Shown: positions 21,851-32,785, counted from the stretch's first letter. The stretch: DNA of 64,000 nucleotides from Sorex araneus (GCF_027595985.1 NC_073307.1:43874594-43938593); one strand, 5' to 3'. Notes: generated by a model from the letters alone, not told the origin. Made by a program: numbers and translations.

Positions 21851-22013
21851 GGGCCAGAGAGACAGTACAGGAGTTAGGGCACTTGCCCTACATGTGGCAG
21901 AGCCTAAGCAGCACATGGCCCCCCAGTACTGCCAGGTATGGTCCACCCCACCTCACCCCACCCAAACACACATACAAACAGAAACAAACAGTAACAGTAA
22001 AAAGAAAAAAAAA
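21851..22013 (+). repeat. SOR-type SINE, body-deleted
   Basis: gggccagagagacagtacag head and ttagggcacttgccctacat, then most of the body is missing before an (ACAAAC)-rich tail. Confidence 0.75.
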
Positions 22014-22025
22014 GACTTTCACCAG

Positions 22026-22209
22026 GGCCGGAGTGATAGTACAGCGGGTAGGGCGTTTGCCTTGCACACGGCCGACCCGGGTTCGATCCCCGGCATCCCA
22101 TATGGTCCCCCAAGCACCACCAGGAGTAATTCCTGAGTGCAGAGCCAGGAGTAACCCCTGAGCATCGCTGGGTGTGACCCAAAAAGCAAAAAAAAAAAAA
22201 AAAAAAAAG
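22026..22209 (+). mobile_element. SOR SINE, young, intact TSD
   Basis: Inserted in the A-rich tail region of the preceding SINE. TSD gactttcaccag lies at 22014-22025 and 22210-22221. B box gggttcgatcc is intact and the poly(A) tail is long. Confidence 0.95.
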
Positions 22210-22221
22210 GACTTTCACCAG

Positions 22222-22770
22222 ATTCTTCTAACTAAAGGGATGACCTTACCAGAGCAAGGCTTACATTTTGTCATCCTCACACGAGGTGACAAAATTACTT
22301 ATCTGGACTCTATGGGATGACCCTTACCAGAGATCTCCATAGATTTTGTCTTTAATTTTTGTTTTTCTGATAACTAAACCAATGAACCTTAGCAGAAGAT
22401 GTATGGCATTGCCTGGTACTCAGAGACCCAGGAACAAAGTTAGAGCTGGAAATAGTGACCTGGTTTCACTCAGTAATGCAGGGAAGTGTCTGATTTATAG
22501 GTCACTGTTTTTTTTCCTCTTTCTACTAGAGTATCTGACTAAATTAGGTTGCAGCCTGCGGGTTCTTCCCTGCCTCTCACATAAATAAAATTTCCCAGGA
22601 GTACCCTCTCCTCTCTGCCCTACTGCCTGGGTGACTGACACGAAGACATTTCCCAGTGTCAGCTCCCCCAACCCCACTTTCTATTTTGGTTTAAGAGGAA
22701 ATTAGTTTCTCTCAAGTGAGCATGGCCAGAATGTTGGCCCAAGGTCATAGGTGAGAGACAAAATAAGACT
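22222..22770. other. intergenic, no gene recognised
   Basis: Unique-looking. A near-duplicated phrase 'gatgaccttaccagagcaagg' / 'gatgacccttaccagagatc' (about 22239, 22316) is a short local repeat. No gene. Confidence 0.4.
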
Positions 22771-22775
22771 GAAGG

Positions 22776-22990
22776 GTTGGAACAATAGTATAGCAGGTAG
22801 GGCACTTGCCTTGCATGCAGCTGACCCAGGTTCAATTCCGGCACCACATAAGTTGCATCCTTCTGCCCTCCTGTGCTCATACACACCAGGAGTGACACAA
22901 TCTAGGAGTGAATCCTGAGTACAGAGCCAGGAGTAAGCCTTGAGCACCATCGGGTGTAGCCTCCGACCCCCACCCCCCACAAAAAAAAAT
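22776..22990 (+). repeat. SOR-type SINE with ~40 bp internal insertion
   Basis: gggttggaacaatagtatag head, intact ctgacccaggttcaattcc, and cagagccaggagtaagcctt. Extra sequence (ctgccctcctgtgctcatac) lies between the mid-body blocks. Confidence 0.85.
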
Positions 22991-23485
22991 GATTAAAGGA
23001 TCCCTCCATGTGAGGTTCTAGAATTCTCTGCTTGTAGGTGTGAACTAGGAATCTGCCAGATCTGTTCCACATACTGGAGCAGATCTGGCATTTGAAGTGT
23101 GTCATAACTTGAAGACAATTCGAAACTTATTTTTAGACTACAAGAAGCTTTCAAGGTTCTGGATCTCAGAAACAAAACCCACTATAACTCATTTATGCCA
23201 AAAAAGGGGAAAAAAAGGTTTTGTTGAAGACTTAAGTCATTCCCAGAATGTCAGTGAGAGCCAGAAATCAGGCATGGAGATGCTGAGAAGTTAGACATGA
23301 GGATGGCTGTAGGGGGAGACCCCCCCGCCGTGTTTTGTTCTCACAAGAGTCAGCCCAGCTCTCGGCCCCTCCTTTCAAAGGACAGTGGACCCGGGAGACT
23401 CGGCTGGGCTCTCTCTGGCAGGTCCTGCCTCTGCCTCTGTCTCCTCAACTTATCCCCCTACCCCCATACACTTCATTTAAACACT
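22991..23485. other. intergenic, no gene recognised
   Basis: Unique-looking sequence with no recognised family. The phrase aacttgaagacaattc recurs at about 23891. Confidence 0.4.
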
Positions 23486-23489
23486 GTGC

Positions 23490-23905
23490 TTTAAAAAGTT
23501 GTTTAAAAGATGATTTGTTACAGGCATTCAATATTCCAACCCCAATCCCACCACCACTGTCACCTTCGTTCCACTATTGTGTCCAATTTTCCCAACCACC
23601 TCTCAAGTAGAACCATAATAATTTATTTTTACATTGCTTGTTACCAAACAATTGCTAAGAGAATGATAAAAAACTTTGTTCTTAGAAGAAAATTAGGGTA
23701 AATTCTATCTCACCAGGGAGACATTAAGTTCTTGTCTGAGCAATGTGGTTCCAAGATGCTGTTACAAGTTAAGCCTTCTGGGTTAATGCTTTTCTTAGTG
23801 GAGATTGGTTGGCGTTTTATGGTTGCATCCCATACAGTCTGGTGTGCTGCTACTGGATTATCAGTGTTGTAAATTTTGGTCCATCTCATAACTTGAAGAC
23901 AATTC
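23490..23905 (-). repeat. family X repeat
   Basis: gcattcaatattccaacccc, cccaccaccactgtcacctt, acattgcttgttaccaaaca, ttcttagaagaaaattaggg, tgttacaagttaagccttct. These blocks align in order with 46090-46360. Confidence 0.65.
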
Positions 23906-24161
23906 AAGTTGGCACCTCACTCTCTTCCACCAGGCACATTTTCTGTAAGGGTCAGTGACGGGTGCACCCCGGGTCCCCTTCCCTCATATTTCAGATGCCA
24001 GGCAAGTGTCCAAGTTCTCTGGAAAGCAGACTGTCCAGAACTGGGCCAGTCGCAAATCCAAAGTGCACTCAAAAAGAGCGAGTGACCCAAAGCAGGGCAG
24101 ATACCCACCTCTGTGTGTCCCCCGGGGTGCGTGAATCACCTTCTCAGCAGAACCAATCAAT

Positions 24162-24250
24162 AGTCTCCCATCCAACTAACCCGACCCGGCCCTGCTTAGT
24201 TTCGGAGGTCAGACGAGATGAGGTACGTTCCGGGTGGTATGGCCGTAGAC
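24162..24250 (-). pseudogene. 5S rRNA pseudogene, 3'-truncated
   Basis: Read on -, it begins gtctacggccataccacccg, the canonical 5S 5' end. It continues through a box A-like actaagcagggccgg to gttagttggatgggagac. About 89 of ~120 nt are present and the distal domain is missing. It differs from functional 5S at several sites, and about three bases are lost between gttag and ttgg in the box C region. It is therefore a dead fragment, not a working gene. No poly(A) tail or clear TSD is visible. Confidence 0.88.
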
Positions 24251-24615
24251 CCAGTCAATACTCTCGACCATGGAAAGACAGAGAATAGGGGCACTGCTGG
24301 ATCCCTTCCTTTCTCTCCCTCTCCTCCATGGGCTGCCTTGGAATGCTGTAGCGGTTTATTGGGGAAACCCTCCCCGGAGAGGAAGTAGTGACTGCGCTTG
24401 CTACCAGCAAAGGGTCTTGCTCTTCTTTTTTGTTTTGCCTTGCTCTCTTGTTTGTTCACCCAGCCCCCGCCCCCACTCCTGGGATAGCATCTTCCCTCTC
24501 ACCAACTGTTCTTACAGGGCTTGGTTTCAGGTGAGTCCGCGGCAGCCCCACTGCAATGTGGCCTGACCAAGGCTGCCTGGGTTCTCACCAGCTTCGTTTC
24601 CCTGAGCAACTCATA
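24251..24615. other. intergenic, no gene recognised
   Basis: Unique-looking sequence between the 5S fragment and the L1 block; no gene. Confidence 0.4.
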
Positions 24616-24619
24616 GAAG

Positions 24620-24875
24620 AAAAGCTGTATTGCTGGGTCATACGAAAGCTCAATTTACAGCGTTTTGAGGAATGCCCATATTATTTTCCAAAAAGACTGG
24701 AACAATTGGCATTCCCACTAGCAATGAAGGAGAGTCCCTTTCTCCCTGTATCCACGCCAGTATTACTTGTTCTTGTTCTTTTTGATGTGTGCCAGTCTCT
24801 GTGGTGTGAGATGGTATCTCATTGTTGTTTTGACTTGCATCTCCTCAATTATTGGTGATAGATATGCAGAGCATT
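24620..24875 (-). mobile_element. L1 ORF2 C-terminal fragment (left part)
   Basis: On + it reads ttgctgggtcatacgaaagc, ttccaaaaagactggaacaa, gtgccagtctctgtggtgtg, gacttgcatctcctcaatta: the inverse of the L1 ORF2 3' coding region. It is interrupted at 24875 and resumes at 25214. Confidence 0.85.
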
Positions 24876-25213
24876 CATTTGTGGAGTATAGAAAAACATC
24901 ACATGAGGCTGACACCCAAGGACAGTAGATACAAGGGCCAGGAGGATTGCCCCATAGTTGAAAGCTTGCTCCATGAAGAAGGCAGATGGAATAGAGAAGG
25001 GATCACTAAGAAAATGATGGCAGGAGGAACCAGTCGATATGGGAGATGCGCGCTGAAAGTAGATAATGGACCAAACATGATGACCTCTCAGTGTCTGTGT
25101 TGCAAGCCATAATGCCCAAAAGTAGAGAGAGAGTATGGGGAATATTGCCTGCCATGGAGGCAGGGGGAGGGTGGGAAAGGTGGGGTATACCTGGGATATC
25201 GGTGAGAAAAATA
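24876..25213 (+). mobile_element. L1 3' UTR piece nested in an L1
   Basis: Opposite-strand L1 3' UTR (gagaagggatcactaag, ctgaaagtagataatggacc, cataatgcccaaaagtag) inside the - strand L1. A 9 bp TSD (cagagcatt) lies at 24867-24875 and 25214-25222. It lacks the terminal ~90 bp of the usual 3' end and stops in gagaaaaata, so it appears internally terminated. Confidence 0.8.
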
Positions 25214-25370
25214 CAGAGCATTTTCTCATGTGCCTTTGTCCATTTGTATTCCTTCTTTAAGGAAGTTTTTGTTCCCCCATGTTTTGATGTTTTTTTTTTT
25301 ATAAAGTTTTACCAGTTCTTTATGTATCTTTGATATTTAAGGCCTAATCAGATGGGTGTTGTATAAATAA
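25214..25370 (-). mobile_element. L1 ORF2 C-terminal fragment (right part)
   Basis: ttttctcatgtgcctttgtc, ttctttaaggaagtttttgt and ggcctaatcagatgggt continue the L1 interrupted at 24875, and parallel 35056-35160. Confidence 0.8.
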
Positions 25371-25570
25371 TTGTGTGTTGGTACATTGTATGACATTGTA
25401 TGAGACCCTCCCTTAAGGTCTCACCTATTCTGAGGTTTCTGCCTTGCCTTGATTTCTGCAGTTCAATGTGTTTTTGTCCTTCAAGATTCAGCCTGGCTAT
25501 CTCCTCCTTAGAGAGACTCCTTAGAGAAACCCAAACATGAACAACTTTGTAATTGTGTATCCAGTGGTGA
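25371..25570 (+). repeat. L1 3' end split by a 114 bp duplicated segment
   Basis: The L1 terminus reads ggtacattgtatgac, then resumes at about 25526 with aaacccaaacatgaacaact and tggtgattaaatag. Between the halves lies 25406-25519, a copy of 25880-25993. Confidence 0.75.
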
Positions 25571-25599
25571 TTAAATAGAAAAAGGGGATAATTTAAAGG

Positions 25600-25610
25600 A
25601 GGGAGGGAGG

Positions 25611-25650
<40 letters not shown>

Positions 25651-25651
25651 C
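25600..25651. repeat. (GGGA)n/(GA)n microsatellite
   Basis: ggagggagggagggagagag then pure GA with one gaaa interruption. Confidence 0.95.
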
Positions 25652-25879
25652 TGGGATGAATTTGTAGAACCACTTTTGCCATCACTGTCACTCCAGCTGA
25701 AACCCTCTGTTCTCCTCACTCTCTCATTCTGATCTTGGCTTTGGGAAGAAGAATTTTTCGGCAGCAAGTTGTGCTTGTGTGATCGGAGGTGACTGATCCT
25801 GCAGCTCTCAGGAACGAGCACCTGGGGCTTGGTCGGAGCCTCCCTGACCTCTTGCCACATTCCTAAACAAGCCACCAAG

Positions 25880-25993
25880 CCCTCCCTTAGGGTCTCACCT
25901 GTTCTGAGGTTTCTGCCTTGCCTTGATTTCTGCAGTTCAATGTGTTTTTGTCCTTCAAGATTCAGCCTGGCTGTCTCCTCCTTAGAGAGACTC
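25880..25993. repeat. 114 bp segment duplicated at 25406-25519
   Basis: Both copies start ccctccctta and end gagagactc, with three substitutions seen, each A in the left copy and G in the right. Copies are direct and about 360 bp apart. Confidence 0.9.
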
Positions 25994-26381
25994 TTCCAAG
26001 AGTCTCACTCCCACCCCACTACAACTAACTTAGGTCAGACGGTGATGTCCTCCAAAATGCCCCATGTGCAGGAATTACACGGGTCACAATGGACTTCAGC
26101 TCTTGTTCGGTTGCCCTGTCCTGTCTGAAACAGAGCCAACTTTTTCAGGACATGGGAATAACACCTGGGGCGTTGTAACCTTAGATGTAGCTGTGTAATA
26201 GGCACAGTTCAATTATTCCATGAAAAGCCGTGAACCTGGAGAGGGATGCTTGTGGAATAATCTGGAGTAGCAATCAGGGGCCCTATCTGTGTTATGGCCA
26301 TGCCTGGACAGCCCCCTTCCACCTACTCCCCTCTTACCCACCTGTGGCTCCATAACTTCACTGCTCCATCCACCAAGAAAA
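25994..26381. other. intergenic, no gene recognised
   Basis: Unique-looking; nothing recognised. Confidence 0.4.
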
Positions 26382-26391
26382 CTGTCATTTC

Positions 26392-26600
26392 GGGGCTGGA
26401 GCAATAGCACAGCGGGTAGGGCATTTGCCTTGCATGCGGCCGACCTGGGTTCGATTCCCAGCATCCCATATGGTCCCCTGAGCACCGCCAGCGGTGATTC
26501 CTGAGTGCAGAGCCAGGAGTAACTCCTGTGCATTGCCGGGTGTGACCCAAAAAGCAAAAAACAAAACAAACAAACAAAAAATAAAACAAAACAAAAAACC
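26392..26600 (+). mobile_element. SOR SINE, near consensus
   Basis: Intact head and B box (gggttcgattcc). The tail has grown into (CAAA)n-type repeats. TSD ctgtcatttc (26382-26391) and ctgccatttc (26601-26610). Confidence 0.93.
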
Positions 26601-26611
26601 CTGCCATTTCC

Positions 26612-26803
26612 CAGGTCTGGAAAGATAATATCGGGGTAAGGCACTTGCCGTGCGTGTTTTAGCCAACCTTGGTTTGATCCCCTGCACTGCACATGTTCCC
26701 CTGAGTCCTGCCAGGTGTGATCTCTGAGGACAAAGTCAGCAGTAAAGACCTGAGCACTGCTGGATGTGGCTCCCTAGGTTGCCCTCCACTCCCCCCAAAA
26801 TGA
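26612..26803 (+). repeat. SOR-type SINE, degenerate
   Basis: ggtctggaaagataatatcg head, ttggtttgatcccctgc, gagcactgctggatgtggct. Directly abuts the previous copy. Confidence 0.8.
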
Positions 26804-27184
26804 GAGCGAAATAAAGAACTAAAAGCTGTTATTTCCCTCAGGAAAAAAAACAAACCTCCAGAAAGGAAGGTTTGTAGTTGTGAATGAGGATTTAAAAAAA
26901 AAAAAAACACTAACTTCATTGAAAATAAAGGGAAGAAAAGATAGTAAACTGTTATTCCATTAGGACTTGCACAAGACATGAACTGTGTTTTAGTCACTTC
27001 TATACCACTTTGCCACCAGGCGTGCCCTGCGGAGCTCTTGTGCTAGATCAAATCTCAAAAATAATAAGAAATGAAATTCAGACATCCCCAGTACTGCTTT
27101 GACCATCTCGGAGGTTTGCAGTTATTCCTCCTTCCATATACTGTCCAAGTAGGTCCTCGTTACTGGGTTAGAAAGTGGCATTCA

Positions 27185-27638
27185 ACTCATTTGTGGAATA
27201 TAAAATAACATAATGAGACTAACACCCAAGGACAATAGAGACAAGGGCCAGGAAGATTGCTCCGCAGTTGGGAGCCTGCCTCATGAGATGAGGGAGACGG
27301 CATGTGGGGTAGAGAAGGGATCACTAAGTCACTGATGGTTCGAGGGATCACTCGGGATGGAAGATGTGTGCTGAAAGTAGACTAAGGATCAAACATGATG
27401 GCCTCTCAGTATCTGTATTGCAAACCATAATGTCCAAAAGTAGAGAGTAAGAAGGACATTGTCTGCCACAGAGGCAGGTGGTGGGATAGAGTGGGGGTGG
27501 CGGGAGGGATATTGGGGACATTGATGTGGAACACTGATCCTGGTGGAGGGATGGATGTCTGATCATGTAAGACCGAAACTCAATCATGAAAGCTTTGTAA
27601 CTGTATCTCATGGTGATTAAATTTAAAAAAAAAATTAA
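27185..27638 (+). mobile_element. L1 3' UTR insertion, 5'-truncated
   Basis: 15 bp TSD (agaaagtggcattca) at 27170-27184 and 27639-27653. Contains gacacc-type blocks (aacacccaaggacaatagag), ctgaaagtagactaaggatc, cctctcagtatctgtattgc, and ends atctcatggtgattaaattt plus A-tail. Confidence 0.92.
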
Positions 27639-27783
27639 AGAAAGTGGCATTCATTTATTCATCAGGGGGTTCATTTTGCAAACATCTCTGGTACTGGTTT
27701 CCGGCAAGAAACTCAGCAGTGAACATCCCCTGTAGATGTTACATTCTAACAGCCATTGTAGCCTCTACTCAACATGCTTTCCT

Positions 27784-28017
27784 GGGACTGCAGAGATGGT
27801 ACAGCGTGTTCTCTGGGAGCAGACTGTCCAGAACATTGCAGCGATAGTACAGCCAGGAGGGTACCTGCCTTGCACGTGGCCCACCAAGGTTCGATCCCAG
27901 TGTCCCATATGTTCCCCAAGCTCTGCCCAGAGTAATTCCTGAGTGCAGAACCCAGAGTAATCCCTGAGGAATACTGGGTGTGGTCTAGAAACAGAAACAA
28001 AACAAAACAAAAAAAGC
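27784..28017 (+). repeat. SOR-type SINE with internal insertion
   Basis: After gggactgcagagatggtaca, about 48 extra bases (including gcagactgtccagaac, also seen near 24021) precede a second gcgatagtacag. Then a normal body and (AAAC)n tail. The second head suggests SINE-into-SINE insertion or slippage. Confidence 0.8.
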
Positions 28018-29200
28018 GATACTTTCCTTATTGCATGCATTAATTCAGCACCATGATAGATGAGAGAGGGGCTATTGTGCTAGATCACATCATCACAATG
28101 ATAAGAACGAACAGGTCACAGGGGACTCACCTGGTGCTGGGGGCAGAGTGGTTGAGGGGGGGCTTCCTTGGGAACTGATATCCTCTGTGCCCAGACTAGT
28201 CAGATAAAGGGAGTGTTAGAGGCTCGGTTCAGTTGAGCTGCTGACACATGCCAGGGGTTACTGGCACATTGGTGACTTGGAAAGAAGTCAAGGAGTGCTG
28301 GGGAGCCAGGGGACAGAGAAGGAACCGGAAAGGTGACCGAGAGGGGTTTCATGGGCCATCTAAGGTGCCTAGTCACACCAGAAAGGACTAGAGTGTATGC
28401 ATGAGCATCAAGGAAGTCACTGGTAAAAATTAGCTGATGAACTTTAGAGTTCTTTTCTCTGTTCTCTTAGTTTACATTCTGGTGTAGGTTCTTTTTGTTT
28501 TTCTCTTTTCATATCATCCAGACACTGGTAGCAGTAATAATAATAAATATTCTAGCCAATTTCACCCAAAAGGACTCTAAGCCTGTAACATTTGGAAAAC
28601 GGCATCTGTTGAACAGGAGATTAGATTTCAGTTGATGAACGCTGAGAATCTGAATATGAGAGCTGAATGTTTTTATTTACCTACTGGGTTTTCAACCAGT
28701 ATGTGCCTACATATCCTTGTTGTCAGTGTACAAAAACAAGAGCATTCTCATATTCCTGCGTGTAAGATAGAAATAATTCCTTTTTCTTTGGCAAAGAATC
28801 AAACAGGCTGTAGTTGTTTTACTGTTTCTTGGGTGACATCTGGTGGATGAAAACTGAAATGTTGCAAGGATCTCAAACTCCATTGTTCTGAGACCATGAA
28901 AGCTGAATGGGGGGACGATCAGATTTTCCTTATGTGTTTGGAGTTACGTTCCTCACAGTAAGGTGGCAATATGGGATGAGATGGAGGGGAAGAGAATTCT
29001 AGTGCTCTCTTGGATTTGGTTGACTTTAAGTTCCTGTTGAGACCAATCAAACACAAGGAATGAAAGGGATTGATTTGGGGATTTGATTTTTCAGAGAGCG
29101 TCCAAGTATGAGCAAGGTAGATATGGATGAGACTGATAATGGGTTTCTCAATGCACTATTGAATAGAAAAGACAACAGAACAATTGTATTCAATATTCTG
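28018..29200. other. intergenic, no gene recognised
   Basis: Over 1 kb with few recognisable repeats and no coding homology; the longest open frames are under 75 codons. Confidence 0.45.
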
Positions 29201-29204
29201 AGGA

Positions 29205-29370
29205 AGGTTTTTTTTATTGTTTTTTTCCAATGGTCCCAGCATCCCTCCCACTACCCCCACCACACCCGCCTCTGTGACAGGGCATTCCCTTTTGCTCTCT
29301 CTCTCCTTTTGGGTGTTGTGGTTTGCAGTAGAGGTATTAAGTGGCCATCATGTTCTTTACCCACTCTATT
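29205..29370 (-). repeat. L1 3' UTR fragment
   Basis: On +: ccctcccactacccccacca, gctctctctctccttttggg, ttgcagtagaggtattaagt. Inverse of the L1 3' UTR middle. Confidence 0.75.
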
Positions 29371-29648
29371 ATTTAGAGAAGACAAAAGTACTTAGAGGTA
29401 ACAGTCCTATTATTAATTTGTACACATCCAAGCGGGGTGATTAAGTCAGTAATAATTCTAAACCAGAAGGAAAGGACACTATAGGACTCTCCTTTAGGTG
29501 TGAGCAAAATAGAAGCATTTTCAGACTTGCATAGGCATAAATGGCAATTTGTATTGATAACCCTAGATGAAGAGAGTCTACAAAATGAGGATTCTAATTC
29601 TTTCCTCTGCAGTACAGGATAGCACACTAAAAAGAAAGGTGTATATAG

Positions 29649-29812
29649 GGGCTGGAGAGATCTTATGGTGAGTAGGGTGCTCATTGCACTGCACAACCCA
29701 GCTTCAATTCCCAATCACCCCAATCACCACCAGGAGTGATCTTTGAGTAAAGAGCAAAGAGAAAGCCCTGAACACAACCGTGTGTGGCCCCAAACCACTC
29801 CCATCCCCAAAT
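29649..29812 (+). repeat. SOR-type SINE, degenerate
   Basis: gggctggagagatcttatgg head, cccagcttcaattccc B-box area, accaccaggagtgatctttg body; tail ends in the target of the next SINE. Confidence 0.82.
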
Positions 29813-29828
29813 AAGAAAGATGGATATA

Positions 29829-30020
29829 TTGGGGCTGGAGTGATAGCACAGCAGGTAGAGCATCTGCCTTGCACGTGGCCGACCCGGGTTCAATTCCCAG
29901 CATTCCATATGGTCCCCCGAGCACTGCCAGGAGTAATTCCTGAGTGCATAAGCCAGGAATAATCCCTGTGCATCTCCAGGTATGACCCAAAAAAAGCAAA
30001 AAAAAAGAAAAAAAGAAAGC
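29829..30020 (+). mobile_element. SOR SINE, young, intact TSD
   Basis: 16 bp TSD (aagaaagatggatata) at 29813-29828 and 30021-30036. Near-consensus with AAAAAG-type tail. Confidence 0.93.
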
Positions 30021-30194
30021 AAGAAAGATGGATATAGATTCTGAGTGAGCTGGTCACCCTCTTATATACAATAGCCTTGAATAATTTTAATGATCCTGGT
30101 ATATAGGAGAGTGGAAATTATTTTTACTTTTAATTTTTGAAAGTGTTGTTTCTAAAACATCTTTTGCATAAATATTATAATCATCTATTTATTT

Positions 30195-30336
30195 TCTGTT
30201 TTTGGATTATACCCAGTGCTGCTCAGGGATCATTTCTGGTGGTGCTGGGAGTACCATATGCAACGTCAGGAATAAAACCCAGGTCAGCTGCGTGCAAGGC
30301 AAATGCCTTACTCACTGTACTATCCCTCTGGCCCCA
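30195..30336 (-). repeat. SOR-type SINE
   Basis: On +: ggattatacccagtgctgct, ggtggtgctgggagtaccat, gctgcgtgcaaggcaaatgc, ending ctatccctctggcccc. Confidence 0.85.
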
Positions 30337-30408
30337 TAATCAATTGTTACAAGTAATGTTTTTTTCATGCTCTTACTGTCAGTTTATGGTAACAAGTTTA
30401 TGCTACTT

Positions 30409-30570
30409 TGGGGGACTAGAAAGATAGTACAGTGGGTAGGGCATTTGCCTTGCACGCAGCCTACCTGGGTTTTATCCTTGGCATCCCATATGGTCCCGTG
30501 AGCATCTCCAGAGGTAATTCCTCAGTGCATCGCCAGGTGGATCCAAAAAGCTAAAAAAAAAAAAAGGCAT
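30409..30570 (+). mobile_element. SOR SINE with TSD
   Basis: 13 bp TSD (gtttatgctactt) at 30396-30408 and 30571-30583. Part of the 3' body is deleted (ctcagtgcatcgccag). Confidence 0.9.
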
Positions 30571-30675
30571 GTTTATGCTACTTCATTAGAATTTTGTATG
30601 TTTTTTGTTGTTGTTTCTATGCTCAGGAACCATTTAGACCTACCATTCAGTCAACTTTTCCCTTTTTCTCTTTAT

Positions 30676-30846
30676 TATTTTTTTGGTTTGTTTTGGGACT
30701 ATACTCAGCAGTGCTCAGAAATTACTCCTGGATCCATGTTCAAATTACTTCTAGCAGGCTTAGGGGACCGTATGGGGCTCGGGGATCAAACCCAGGCCAG
30801 GTATGTGTAAGACAAACACCCTGTCTGCTGTATTCATGCTCCAGCC
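30676..30846 (-). repeat. SOR-type SINE
   Basis: On +: gggactatactcagcagtgc, ttactcctggatccatgttc, ggggatcaaacccaggccag, tattcatgctccagcccc. Confidence 0.85.
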
Positions 30847-31584
30847 CCTTCTTTTACTTTTTAATACTTTCTAATGCTCCAATTTTTAATTTGCCAATTT
30901 TAGTGAATTTTCTTTTCTTAGAACAATAATTTATTTCATCTGGGTTTTCAAATTTTTTGCTTTTCCAATGTATATGTATACTTTCTTCATTTTAATTCTT
31001 GACCAGACTAACTTGTGATGCATATCTTAATTTATTTTTAAAAATTCACTGGAATCATCACTTTCATATTTTGATTTTATTTTTACTTTCATATCCCTAA
31101 ATTTATTTTTCCTTCTTTTGCTGTTTATGATTTCTCCCCTGACTTCTTGAAGTAGGTAGTTAATTCATTTATTTAATTCTTTCTGATTTATTAGCGTAAT
31201 TATTGAAACACCAATTTTCTTCTGAGGCTCACTTTACTGAGGATGCCATGGTTACTTGTATGCAACATTGCCAGTGTTTTCTAATTAACCACAATTTTAC
31301 TTCTGATATTCTGCTTCTAGAATCTTAAAATTCCAGGTATAGGGGCCTGTCTATCTTCTCAGCTAGTTTTCTTCATAATCCAAGAGTGGTATCTACATCA
31401 TTTGGGCTTTGTGGCATTTAGAGTGGATTTTGTAACTAAATATGTAGTCAATTTTTGTGGATATTTCATGAGTATTAAAGAAGAAGGGATAGGCCCTGAT
31501 TTCTGAGGAGGGAATTAAATATATGCCAATTACACCAAAAATATTATTTATTTCACATTGCCCACCCTCCTCCACCCCCACACC

Positions 31585-31585
<1 letters not shown>
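30847..31585. other. intergenic, AT-rich, no gene recognised
   Basis: Strongly AT-rich sequence with many T runs; no recognised gene or complete repeat. Confidence 0.45.

Positions 31586-31663
<78 letters not shown>
31586..31663. repeat. (CA)n microsatellite
   Basis: About 39 uninterrupted CA units. Confidence 0.98.
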
Positions 31664-31664
<1 letters not shown>

Positions 31665-32345
31665 ATCCCCAGGTATCTCTTGCCACCTGGAAGGGGCAGG
31701 TCTGTTACAGGTATCTGAAAGCTACCTCCCAGGTTTTACCATGCTAAAAACTCAGGCACTTGCAGAGAGACTGCTTGGGAGAGAAATCACAGACAGGGAC
31801 CATCCACTGTTCACTCAGTGCACTGGCCCATAGAGCGATCGAGCTCTAACTGGACAGCATGCGTCTGCATACTCACACCCGCCCCTTTTGCCCTTTCTCC
31901 TTGGCTTCCATTGGGTCCTCTCTCATCAGCGCTCAGCACCCTCCACACCCTCAAGGTGTGTCTACCTGCCCACTCCCTGGCTCAAACCCACTTCCGTGCA
32001 TTTCCCTGTCTTGGACATGCAGGTTTGGTATCTGCTGTGTTTCAGTCACAGAGCCCCACTGCTGTGCGGTTCTCCTTCCGTGGGCGTCGTCTGTGGGGTG
32101 GTTTCTCAGCCGCTGGGGATGTCACTACTAGAGATGGACTCAGTGGCATGTTAGAGGCACCAGGTGATGTGAAGCTGATGCTATCCATTAGGGTGAGCTC
32201 AGCCCACATGTAACCCAAAAAGCAGTAGCTTGAAAAATAGCATATTTTTTCCTCTCACATAACAGGAAGTCCATAAGAGTCCAGTTAATGTCTCAAATTA
32301 ATAAAATTGTAAAAATTTCCCAATTGTCCAGAAGTCTCAACCACT
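31664..32345. other. intergenic, no gene recognised
   Basis: Unique-looking GC-moderate sequence. The 131-codon frame at 31818-32213 + shows no recognisable homology. Confidence 0.45.
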
Positions 32346-32395
32346 CATTTATTGATTTTTTTGTTTTGTTCTGTTTTGTTCATATACAGTTTCTT

Positions 32396-32552
32396 TTCTT
32401 TTTTTTATAATTTTTTTTTCTTTTTGGATCACACCCGGCGATGCACAGGGGTTACTCTGTGCTCGGGGGACCATATGGGATGCTGGGAATCAAACCTGGG
32501 TCATCCACATGCAAGGCAAATGCCCTATCCACTGTGCTATTGCTCCAGCTCC
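32396..32552 (-). mobile_element. SOR SINE with TSD, internal deletion
   Basis: 16 bp TSD (tcatatacagtttctt) at 32380-32395 and 32553-32568. On +: ggatcacacccggcgatgca then gttactctgtgctcggggg, so about 30 bp of body is missing. Confidence 0.93.
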
Positions 32553-32659
32553 TCATATACAGTTTCTTAACTCCCACATTTATGTATAAGGATGTATAGG
32601 GTTTCTTTGGGGGTGGAATTTTTAATGTTTTTTTCTTTAACTGTTGTTTTGTTTGTTTG

Positions 32660-32785
32660 CATTGGAGCCAGAGTCAGAGGTACTCAGAGGTTATACCAGG
32701 CTCAAGACTTGGAGTCAATCCTGCAGTGATTAGGGGATTAAACCCGGGCCTCCTGTATGCAAAGCCTGAACTCGAGCTTATCAAG
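32660..32785 (-). repeat. SOR-type SINE, highly degenerate
   Basis: gtactcagaggttataccag and ggattaaacccgggcctcct in the reverse SOR order. Confidence 0.55.

Noticed and set aside
24162-24250. Functional 5S rRNA gene
   Set aside because: Missing the 3' quarter, with deletions in the box C region and several substitutions.
24556-24858. 100-codon + strand frame
   Set aside because: It is the antisense of an L1 ORF2 fragment.
31393-31686. Val/Cys-repeat protein over the CA run
   Set aside because: Microsatellite translation.
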